In this document: positions 7,752 to 14,682 of the stretch, in pieces
Position numbering within the stretch: the first letter of the stretch is position 1
How the letters are laid out: each line of letters begins with the position of its first letter
Assembly (NCBI RefSeq): GCF_025359345.1
Contig: NZ_JANYGQ010000011.1
Coordinates: 26,006-90,005 of the forward strand
From: Mucilaginibacter sp.
GTDB lineage: Bacteria; Bacteroidota; Bacteroidia; Sphingobacteriales; Sphingobacteriaceae
DNA length: 64,000 nucleotides
Reading direction: 5' to 3'
Program-made: the position numbers and the translations under genes
Notes under the pieces: model-generated
Seen by the model: the letters and a program-made list of their open reading frames with translations, nothing else
Told to the model about the DNA's origin: nothing
The model's database searches: none

Positions 7752-8531
7752 TTATTTATAGAATAATAAACTGGTTACCTGTACGGCAATGGCATCGATA
7801 ACAAAAATCCAAAGTGAAGCCGTTACTACTGCCGAATTTGCCGCTATACCCACGCTTTCGGTGCCTTTGTTTGATGTGAAGCCCTTGTAGCAGCCCACAA
7901 AGCCTATGGCGAAGCCAAAAAATATAGTTTTTACCAATGCCGGGATAAAGTCGGTAAAATCAAGTGCGGCAATCACCTTGGTAAAATATAGCTGGAAGCT
8001 TATGCTGTCGCGGATATTGAGCGCCAAAAACCCCCCGAATAGCCCAATCGCATCGCCAAAAATTGATAGTATAGGCACCATTATGGTTGTAGCGATAATG
8101 CGCGTAACCACCAGGTACTGTGTTGGGTTTGCGCCAGACACTTCCATGGCGTCCAGTTGCTCGGTTACCTTCATGCTGCCCAGCTCGGCGCCTATGCTCG
8201 ATGCTATTTTACCCGCACAAATTATGGCGATGATAACCGGCCCGATTTCGCGGATAAATGAAACCGACAACGTTTTTGGCAGCATACTTGCCGCGCCGAA
8301 AGCCACCAGGGTGGGCCGCAACTGCAATATCAGCACCACGCCCATAATGAACGAGGTAATACCCACCAGCATCAGCGACCGGTAGCCAATCTCGAAACAC
8401 TGGCGCACAAATTCCGACCACTCAAAACCACCCACAAAAATGTTTTTGAAAAATTTAAAGAAAAACGCCACCTGGTCGCCAATGGCTTCAAACCATTTTT
8501 TCCAGGCAGGTATCATAACCTCTTCTTCCAT
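7752..8531 (-). CDS. mlaE: MlaE-like permease of the MCE transporter
   Basis: 259 residues with about five or six membrane segments. The conserved MlaE core is visible: SFIREIGPVIIAIICAGK, IGAELGSMKVTEQLDAMEV and GCYKGF near the C-terminus. The N-terminus (about 1-45) is amphipathic and precedes the first membrane helix. First gene of the operon on the minus strand; its promoter should lie in the 500-bp gap upstream. Confidence 0.9.
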   Translation of the reverse strand: MEEEVMIPAWKKWFEAIGDQVAFFFKFFKNIFVGGFEWSEFVRQCFEIGYRSLMLVGITSFIMGVVLILQLRPTLVAFGAASMLPKTLSVSFIREIGPVIIAIICAGKIASSIGAELGSMKVTEQLDAMEVSGANPTQYLVVTRIIATTIMVPILSIFGDAIGLFGGFLALNIRDSISFQLYFTKVIAALDFTDFIPALVKTIFFGFAIGFVGCYKGFTSNKGTESVGIAANSAVVTASLWIFVIDAIAVQVTSLLFYK

Positions 8532-9038
8532 AGGAACTTATATTTGTGCTATTAAAGCTTGTATCTATTAATTTGTTTTGGGCTCAATCAAATTATTTTA
8601 ACTTGGGGTAATTCGGGCCGGCTGATAACATGGAGATTATGGGCAAACGGAATGCGCTTAGTTTTTATAATTGAGTTATAGAGATAACAGTGGGGAGGGG
8701 GATTTGTTTGAGGGTAGGATTACCAGGTTTGGGGAGATTGAAAAGCATTTGGGGAGCGTGCATTATTGTATAGTTTTACGTTGCTGTACACAGTGAAACA
8801 CAATAAACAGGGTGAAACAGGAAAAAGTCAACCCAACTCGCTAAAAAGCTTGTTTCTGCATTGATAATGCACTTTTTGCCTTATTTGCCACCCTGAAAAC
8901 ACGAAAAGCATTGACAAATCAGTGTCAGTACTTTTTGTAAAAAATAGCTTATGGCGCTGTTATGCCGGCCACTTTAAAACAAGAAAATCTGTCCGCCAAA
9001 CACCGGGCCGGTTTTGTAATATTTAAAAGAATCGCCTC
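8532..9038. other. Intergenic region without a recognised gene
   Basis: About 500 bp between the DUF5916 stop and the mlaE start. It contains no reading frame I can support. A weak stem-loop (TGCATT/AATGCA followed by CTTTTTG, about 8858-8878) and G-rich stretches near 8690-8760 are visible, but neither is convincing as a terminator or regulatory RNA. It must hold the mlaE promoter. Confidence 0.6.
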
Positions 9039-11261
9039 CTAAAACTGCTGCAAATAACTAATCTTCGCAATCAAATGGTCCTCCGTCTGCGGGTGCACCG
9101 TTAAATTATTGGCCACGCCGGCCACGCCCCGGTTGTAGATAAGGTAAACATACGACAACGGCGAAAACTCCCACGACAGGCGGATATTATAATTATCGGC
9201 ATTGTCGAACGAGTTTTTTTGGTAGATGCCAGTAAGCTGCACGCGCGGATTAAGCGCAAAGCGGCCCTGCAATATGTACAGGTTTACATTTTTGTTTACC
9301 TTTTGCTCGCCTACGCCGCTAAAATGATTTTGGTTAAACTCGCCCAGCAGCGATATGTATGGTATAGGCGCAAATTGCAACTTCCAATCCGCAGATGTTA
9401 AATGCCCGTTAAAGTATGTGCCGGTTTTCCAGTCGAGCATCAGGTTGATGATTTTTGAAGGGTCGGTACTCAGTAGGATATTGTGTACTGTGTAATTATA
9501 ATCACCGGGCGCAATATTAACGTCGAGCGGGGCAAACACCTCCGTTAAATGCTGCCGGGTGGGTGTAAAACCATACCCCAGGTAGGCCCCGCTTTGCAGG
9601 TTAAACCAGATGGGATAGAACGCCAGGCTCATTTCTGCAAACTTACCGGTTGAGGCCGTATAATAAAGCTCAGGCAATATCCCCGGTTCAAGCGCGCGGA
9701 TAAAGTTTTTAAATGGCAGCAACGAACCCCGGTAATAATAATTCATGCCCGGCGTGGTGCCAATAACATCCTTACGGGATACAAAACCCAACTGCGGGTC
9801 AAAATCCTTAGTAATGATCGATTCCGTCCACCATATTTTATACTGGTTGGTCGAGTTGATGTACTGCATTACCCCTGCAAACCCCTTGTTCCCCGTATTG
9901 GTGGTGGTTGATTGAGTTACAATAGCGTTGATTGATTGTGATTCGCCAAGCCGGAAAAAACCGTCAACAGTACTTTCCACATTTGAAGCGCCGGGCTGAT
10001 TTTTAACGCTCACCAACGCACCTATCCTATTTTGACTGCCAAAGTTTTCAGAAACGCGCCCTACAAAAAAATTAGTGCCGGGCAGGTCATTATCCCCTCC
10101 CTGCCGCATTACAATTGCGCCATAGTTGAGGTTTGATGAACGATACACGAAGCGCCCGCCGCCTACTATCGGGATTGGGTTACCGTTATCATCCAACCCA
10201 ATATTGCGGCTGAAAAAAGGCTGGTACCGCATCGCCCCGCCCGAACCATCAGCGAACTGGCTTACGCCAACGCCAAACAGCGAGGCATTTTCTAAAAAAA
10301 ACTGCCGTTTTTCGGGAAAGAAGACCGAAAAACGCGTGATATTATTTACCTGCAAATCGGCATCGGCCTGTGCAAAATCAGTGTGGGCTGTTAAATCGAG
10401 GATGGCATTGGAGTTGATGGCCCATTTTAAATCGCCACCAGCCTTAAAATGAGTACTTTGTGGTTTAACATCTGCGCCGAAACCGCTGTAATGGTCATAA
10501 GAGGTCAAAATATAAGGCTGTACACGGATGTTTGTGGCGGGTGGCGGTGGTTGCAGGTTGGTAAGCTCGCCGGCGTAGTTCATATGCGTGGCGCTAAACA
10601 CACGCGGAAACGGCGAAAATGCACTGATCTCGTTGGTGAGCCTGCGGTTGCGGTAAATATTCAGTCCCCAGCTTTGTATGGTATCTGTCCGTTTGGGGTA
10701 GCGCAGGGTTTTCCAGGGGATGGCAATTTCGGCTACCCAACCTGAGTCAGACCGGGCAGTGCGTACTTCCCAAAGGCCGTTCCAGTCGATATCAAAATAT
10801 AAATCGTCAAAAGCCAGCAAGTCGCGCTGCACGCCGTATGCATTGGTGGCAAACACCATGGCATTACGCTTATCATTAAAAGCATCGAACGAGAGGTTGA
10901 TCAAGTCGTGCTTCATGAAATCAAAATCGCGGATAAAATCAGTAGCCCGGATGGCCTTTTTACCCAGCGGGTCGGTTAATATGATGCCGAAGTATAGATA
11001 TTTTTGATTGTAAAGCACTTTCACCCGGGTCTCAAAGGCCGTTGGCTTGCCCTGGTTTGGTTCAACCTGGATAAATTGCGGCGAAGGTGGCGCAAGGGCC
11101 CATTCCTGCTCATCAAGCGTACCATCAATATTAATCGTGGTGGAGATTTTGACAGCCTTTAGTTGCCTGCGGACGCTGTCGGGTTTGAAAAAGTCGGCAT
11201 CCTGCGCTAAAGAGCGCATTGCGGGCATTAAAAGTAACAGGAAAAGTAAACGTTTGATCAT
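9039..11261 (-). CDS. DUF5916 domain outer-membrane protein
   Basis: 740 residues with a cleavable signal peptide (MIKRLLFLLLLMPAMRSLAQ). Residues about 40-240 form a carbohydrate-binding family 9-like sandwich (INIDGTLDEQEWALA, YLYFGIILTDP, SGWVAEIAIPWKTLRY). From about 245 it continues as a DUF5916 region with many alternating aromatic/polar strands, probably a transmembrane beta barrel, including FFPEKRQFFLENASLF. The protein ends with an aromatic-rich strand (KISYLQQF), as expected of an outer-membrane barrel. Function unknown; some members sit near glycan or protease genes. Monocistronic. Confidence 0.85.
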   Translation of the reverse strand: MIKRLLFLLLLMPAMRSLAQDADFFKPDSVRRQLKAVKISTTINIDGTLDEQEWALAPPSPQFIQVEPNQGKPTAFETRVKVLYNQKYLYFGIILTDPLGKKAIRATDFIRDFDFMKHDLINLSFDAFNDKRNAMVFATNAYGVQRDLLAFDDLYFDIDWNGLWEVRTARSDSGWVAEIAIPWKTLRYPKRTDTIQSWGLNIYRNRRLTNEISAFSPFPRVFSATHMNYAGELTNLQPPPPATNIRVQPYILTSYDHYSGFGADVKPQSTHFKAGGDLKWAINSNAILDLTAHTDFAQADADLQVNNITRFSVFFPEKRQFFLENASLFGVGVSQFADGSGGAMRYQPFFSRNIGLDDNGNPIPIVGGGRFVYRSSNLNYGAIVMRQGGDNDLPGTNFFVGRVSENFGSQNRIGALVSVKNQPGASNVESTVDGFFRLGESQSINAIVTQSTTTNTGNKGFAGVMQYINSTNQYKIWWTESIITKDFDPQLGFVSRKDVIGTTPGMNYYYRGSLLPFKNFIRALEPGILPELYYTASTGKFAEMSLAFYPIWFNLQSGAYLGYGFTPTRQHLTEVFAPLDVNIAPGDYNYTVHNILLSTDPSKIINLMLDWKTGTYFNGHLTSADWKLQFAPIPYISLLGEFNQNHFSGVGEQKVNKNVNLYILQGRFALNPRVQLTGIYQKNSFDNADNYNIRLSWEFSPLSYVYLIYNRGVAGVANNLTVHPQTEDHLIAKISYLQQF

Positions 11262-11334
11262 GGTTTAAACAGGATGGCAGGGGAGCATAAAAATATAAAA
11301 ATTTAGCGGAGCCACAAAGATCAGTTGGCAGTTA

Positions 11335-11541
11335 CAGGGAAATCGCTTTTAAACTCTTTGTGCGACAAGGAGGCACCTCCGGAGCCCGAATTTTCGATTT
11401 GTCTGTACCTATAAACAGGTGACTCCGCTGGAGTCGAGCTGTTTGCTGTTTTAGCTCCGGAGGAGCGGCCTGTTTATAGACAATGGCCCACACATTTTTC
11501 AGGCTCCCGGAGGAGCCTCCTTTTTAAAAGCGATTTCCCTG
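11335..11541. repeat. Nested 207-bp imperfect palindrome
   Basis: The outermost arms are exact 19-bp complements: 11335-11353 (CAGGGAAATCGCTTTTAAA) and 11523-11541. Inside, the GGAGGCACCTCCGGAGCC block at about 11369-11386 matches the GGCTCCCGGAGGAGCC block at 11502-11517. Further in, the TATAAACAGG block (11411-11420) pairs with CCTGTTTATA (11469-11478). The whole unit could fold into one long cruciform or RNA hairpin. It lies in the divergent gap between the DUF5916 gene and the 281-residue protein and has the layout of a miniature inverted-repeat element without a transposase. Confidence 0.85.
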
Positions 11542-11596
11542 TTGACTGTTAAGAGTTGACAGGGGAAAGAGCGTTAAAGGATTTATGTGTATTTCT

Positions 11597-11627
11597 TTTG
11601 CTTTTTCCACCCTATCCGTTAAATTTG
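11597..11627 (+). promoter_or_regulatory. Consensus Bacteroidota promoter
   Basis: TTTG at 11597-11600, then 19 bp, then TAAATTTG at 11620-11627: both elements and the spacing match the known Bacteroidota primary sigma-factor consensus. Transcription would start near 11634 and give an 18-nt leader for the gene starting at 11652. Confidence 0.75.
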
Positions 11628-11651
11628 ATTCAACAATAAAACCTTATCCGA

Positions 11652-12497
11652 ATGAGTAACAACGACGATTTAACCAACCAGCCCCTAAGTGATGACCCCG
11701 GGGAAAACCTGCGGATGGAAAATGAATTGTTACGCCTTAAACTGCAGGCCGAGCTGGGTGGTCAGTCGCACAGCTCGGGTAATTTGCCGCCCGAGATTGA
11801 GAATGAGTTCCTGAAAAATATTTTTGCATTTGAGCAGAATTATGCCAACGCCAAACGGATTGTGATATACGATCTACTTGGCAGACCGGAATTTATAAAA
11901 GCGGATGATTTGGACAACGCCTCTATTGGCCCCGGCCTTCAAAAGGTTACCGACCTGCTGGCCGCTAAAAATATCGTAGTGCATTTTGATGACGAGTACG
12001 ATAGCCGTACCCGCTACCAGTTTATTACCGAAGAACTGTTTGAAAAGGAAACCGACGACTTTTCGGTCCCGGGAATGACCATCAATTTTGATTACGAAGA
12101 ATTTCATCCAAATCATAATAAAGACATTCTGAACCGCACAACAGAGTTTATGACGGAGTGGTTTAAACAAAGTTTTGGTGAATACAGTTGGGAACTTGCC
12201 AACCAGTTTATTTTACCCGACAGGCGGATAATGAGCAAAAAGGATGTCATCGCACAAATGAATAATATCTTCGCGGCTTACCGCGAGTTTACAAACGAAG
12301 ACTATTTTATTAAAGAAATAAAATTTGAACTGAATGAAAACGGCGGCATGGGTCACGCAGAAGGCGGCGTTCGCTACGACGCGGTTTTAGAAAACGGGGA
12401 TACTGTGCTGATACAGGGACCGTTTAAGCTATATTTTTCGTTAGAAGTAGAGTGGTGGAGCATTTTTTATGTTGTTTTTCCGGGGTTTACTTATTAG
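11652..12497 (+). CDS. Conserved hypothetical protein, 281 residues
   Basis: No signal peptide or membrane segment; the protein is strongly acidic. Residues 1-50 are polar with a short heptad-like stretch (LRMENELLRLKLQAELGG). Residues about 50-170 contain IENEFLKNIFAFEQNY and FDYEEFHPNHNKDIL. Residues about 185-281 (IMSKKDVIAQMNNIFAAYREF to the Trp/Tyr-rich end) may be an NTF2-like fold, but that is a guess from pattern. I do not recognise the family. It has a consensus promoter, and an inverted repeat at its stop shared with the convergent gene may terminate both. Confidence 0.7.
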   Translation: MSNNDDLTNQPLSDDPGENLRMENELLRLKLQAELGGQSHSSGNLPPEIENEFLKNIFAFEQNYANAKRIVIYDLLGRPEFIKADDLDNASIGPGLQKVTDLLAAKNIVVHFDDEYDSRTRYQFITEELFEKETDDFSVPGMTINFDYEEFHPNHNKDILNRTTEFMTEWFKQSFGEYSWELANQFILPDRRIMSKKDVIAQMNNIFAAYREFTNEDYFIKEIKFELNENGGMGHAEGGVRYDAVLENGDTVLIQGPFKLYFSLEVEWWSIFYVVFPGFTY

Positions 12498-12570
12498 TCT
12501 TAAGTCGTTAGTCTTGAGTCCAGAGTCAGGGAAAAACAGGCCTTTTACTTAGGGCTTAAGACTACTAGTT
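12495..12570. repeat. Inverted repeat at convergent gene ends, AGTCTTAAG vocabulary
   Basis: TAGTCTTAAG (12495-12504) pairs with CTTAAGACTA (12555-12564); AGTCTTGAGTC inside the left arm extends the similarity. It begins at the stop of the 281-residue gene and overlaps the last codons of the START-domain gene, so it could act as a bidirectional terminator. The same phrases recur inside the helicase gene at 28211-28273. Confidence 0.7.
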
Positions 12571-13176
12571 ACGCTTCCCCTGCTTTAATACCTCCTTAAG
12601 CTTAACGAATGAATTATAGGGTCCAATGGACATGGTTGCGTTCACCAACCAGGAAGGGATACTGCCTCCCGGGTCGACACTAAAGGTGTAGTCAATTTTT
12701 AGCTTCCTATCGGGCGCCTGGGTTATCCTCCATGTGGCCAGGGAATACGGAACTCGTACAAACTTGTCGTTTTTCGGCAAATAGGCTGGCAGACTTTTTG
12801 CCTGGATATACAAAACATCCGCTTCCGGCGGGCCAATGTCGAGCTCTACTACCAAATCCCGGTCTTTAATGGGCCAGGGTAAGTTGGATTGCGTGTAATA
12901 AATAGTCTTTTGAGCCGAGGGCGTTTTTAAGATCTCAGTTTTTTTACTCGAATATACCCAGTCTTTGTAGTGGTCAATATCCTGAAGGGTTGTTATTAGT
13001 TGAGCTTTAGTGGCGTCGAACTCGCAGACCACCCTAAGTTCTTTCAGGTTTCCGTTTGCCGCCGTACGGGTATAAACGAAGATGCCGTTTTCGTTTTTTT
13101 TAAGTTGCCAGTTACCCTGTGCCATTGCCTGGCAAAGCGTTATTGAGAACAGCAATACCAGGCATAATTTTTTCAT
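12565..13176 (-). CDS. START-domain lipid-binding protein, exported
   Basis: 203 residues with a signal peptide ending near CQAMAQ (about residue 20). The remainder is one START/SRPBCC fold: NWQLKKNENGIFVYTR, then LQDIDHYKDWVYSS, then LPWPIKDRDLVVEL (a typical START core motif) and a C-terminal helix KLKEVLKQ. Such proteins bind a hydrophobic ligand in a central cavity. Export suggests a periplasmic or envelope role. Adjacent to the mla-type lipid operon by only a few kilobases, but not in an operon with it. Confidence 0.8.
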   Translation of the reverse strand: MKKLCLVLLFSITLCQAMAQGNWQLKKNENGIFVYTRTAANGNLKELRVVCEFDATKAQLITTLQDIDHYKDWVYSSKKTEILKTPSAQKTIYYTQSNLPWPIKDRDLVVELDIGPPEADVLYIQAKSLPAYLPKNDKFVRVPYSLATWRITQAPDRKLKIDYTFSVDPGGSIPSWLVNATMSIGPYNSFVKLKEVLKQGKRN

Positions 13177-13278
13177 TTACATCAGCAAGTTAGCGATACT
13201 TACTGTATGAATACTGAATTACGGGCAAAAAGTTTTATACAAATGGTGATTATTCTGCCAGTTGCTGATGGCCTTAAC

Positions 13279-13311
13279 AAAAAGCGCCGCGATGTTAATC
13301 CGAAGCGCTTT
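13279..13311 (-). terminator. Terminator downstream of rhaT
   Basis: On the minus strand AAAGCGC (complement of 13305-13311) pairs with GCGCTTT (complement of 13281-13287) and runs into TTTTTG. It lies 59 bp beyond the rhaT stop. Confidence 0.65.
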
Positions 13312-13369
13312 AGTATCAGTAGTTTGATTCCTGATTAGTGTCTCACACCTCAAGTCTCATATCTTACAT

Positions 13370-14449
13370 CTATTTAATCGCGTTCCCGTACCCAACCACC
13401 AAAACCGATACTATAATAACGGCAATACCCAATATCACCGTGTTAAACGCCTTTTTACTTACGCCCTTCCATTCCTTTAAAATCAAGCCCCACATGTTCG
13501 CTATCAGGATAATAAAAGCCATGTGGAGTATCCATGAGCTTGCGCCGTTACCCAGCCTGCTTTCACCCATTCCGTAAAAAAAGAACTGTAAAAACCAGGT
13601 TGTGCCTGCCAATGCAGCAAAAAGATAATTTTTTAACAGTGGCGCCTTCTGATTAGCATAATCGCCAACGGTTTTATTGCGCGCATTTAGTATCATACAC
13701 CAGATAAAATTGGTGGTCAGCCCGCCCCAAAGCACTACTATGTAAACCACATTATTGCGGTATAGAAACGATGTTTCGCCGGGATGTGATGCTAAATGGG
13801 CCGCATTTGCCACGTCAGCCATTGATTTCCCAGCTTCAAGACCAAAGTTAAAACAGGCACTTAAAATGCCCGATACTATCGCTACAAAAATGCCAAGGCC
13901 GAAACGGTAGTCTTTATTTTCGGCTTTAGCCTCCGAGTTTTTAGCCAGGTCTTTTTCCTTCATCATACCGGCTTTGCCGCAGATAATAATACCCAGCACG
14001 CAGATAGCAATGCCAAGCAAAACCATTTGCCCCCAGTGCGAGGTGGCGAGTATGGTGATAGTATCTTTACCTTCTTTCGGAAAGAAGTTATAGTAAACTG
14101 ATGGTACCAGCGAGCCAAATACAGCACACAGGCCGAGAATAATGGTACTGCCTAATGATACCCCCAGGTAGCGCACGCCAAGTCCATAGGTTAAACCGCC
14201 GATACCCCACAGAACGCCCATCAGGTAGGTCCAACCCAAAACATCATAACCAGTGCTTTTTATGATATCCATAAAGCCCGGAATAGTTAGGTAAGCAGCC
14301 AATGGTGGTACAATCAGCCAGGAAAATATTCCGCCAACAATCCACATGCTCTCCCAGGCCCAGCCTTTAACTTTTTTGTAAGGAATGTAGAAACTGCCCG
14401 AGGCAAAGCCCCCGATGAAATGAAAAAATACGCCGAAAATAATGCCCAT
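13370..14449 (-). CDS. rhaT: L-rhamnose-proton symporter RhaT
   Basis: 359 residues with about ten membrane helices. The N-terminus MGIIFGVFFHFIGGFASGSF and the following YIPYKKVKGWAWE match RhaT, as do the later segments GVRYLGVSLGSTIILGLCA and GILSACFNFGLEAGK. RhaT imports L-rhamnose with a proton across the inner membrane. It follows the GH78 rhamnosidase gene on the same strand with a 233-bp gap holding hairpin repeats, so enzyme and transporter probably serve one pathway. Catabolic enzymes (rhaB, rhaI, rhaD) are not in the window. Confidence 0.92.
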   Translation of the reverse strand: MGIIFGVFFHFIGGFASGSFYIPYKKVKGWAWESMWIVGGIFSWLIVPPLAAYLTIPGFMDIIKSTGYDVLGWTYLMGVLWGIGGLTYGLGVRYLGVSLGSTIILGLCAVFGSLVPSVYYNFFPKEGKDTITILATSHWGQMVLLGIAICVLGIIICGKAGMMKEKDLAKNSEAKAENKDYRFGLGIFVAIVSGILSACFNFGLEAGKSMADVANAAHLASHPGETSFLYRNNVVYIVVLWGGLTTNFIWCMILNARNKTVGDYANQKAPLLKNYLFAALAGTTWFLQFFFYGMGESRLGNGASSWILHMAFIILIANMWGLILKEWKGVSKKAFNTVILGIAVIIVSVLVVGYGNAIK

Positions 14450-14476
14450 GGTTTTGGTTTATTGGTTTGATTTATT

Positions 14477-14499
14477 GTAGGGGCGTATTGCATACGCCC
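14477..14499. repeat. REP-like hairpin with GTAG head
   Basis: GTAG (14477-14480) is followed by a perfect 8-bp stem: GGGCGTAT (14481-14488), loop TGC, ATACGCCC (14492-14499). A GTAG head plus hairpin is the layout of REP sequences mobilised by RAYT transposases. It is a different family from the GGGGTTCAAAA repeats at 50.8-51.4 kb. Confidence 0.7.
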
Positions 14500-14554
14500 A
14501 ATTGTAATTGTTTTTTGTCCCGGTTCTCCAATTTTTGTCATTACGGCCTACGCC

Positions 14555-14670
14555 CTTGTTGGTGTTGTCACCAACAAGAATGGGTTTGCAAAATGTTGAT
14601 ATTTTCCAATAACTCGCCGGCATTTTCGCCCTCACAAAAATCACCTGTTGTTGGTGACAACACCAACAAC
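14555..14670. repeat. Pair of inverted hairpins, REPIN-like
   Basis: Hairpin 1, 14555-14578: CTTGTTGGTG, loop TTGT, CACCAACAAG. Hairpin 2, 14647-14670: GTTGTTGGTG, loop ACAA, CACCAACAAC. Both stems are perfect over 10 bp and the loops are reverse complements of each other, so the second is the first in opposite orientation. The 68-bp spacer has no gene. The unit sits between the GH78 and rhaT genes. Confidence 0.85.
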
Positions 14671-14682
14671 GGCGTAAACTAA

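Noticed and set aside
8850..8880. Stem-loop with T-run between mlaE and the DUF5916 gene.
   Set aside because: Stem is only 6 bp and A/T-rich; no transcript end is expected there.
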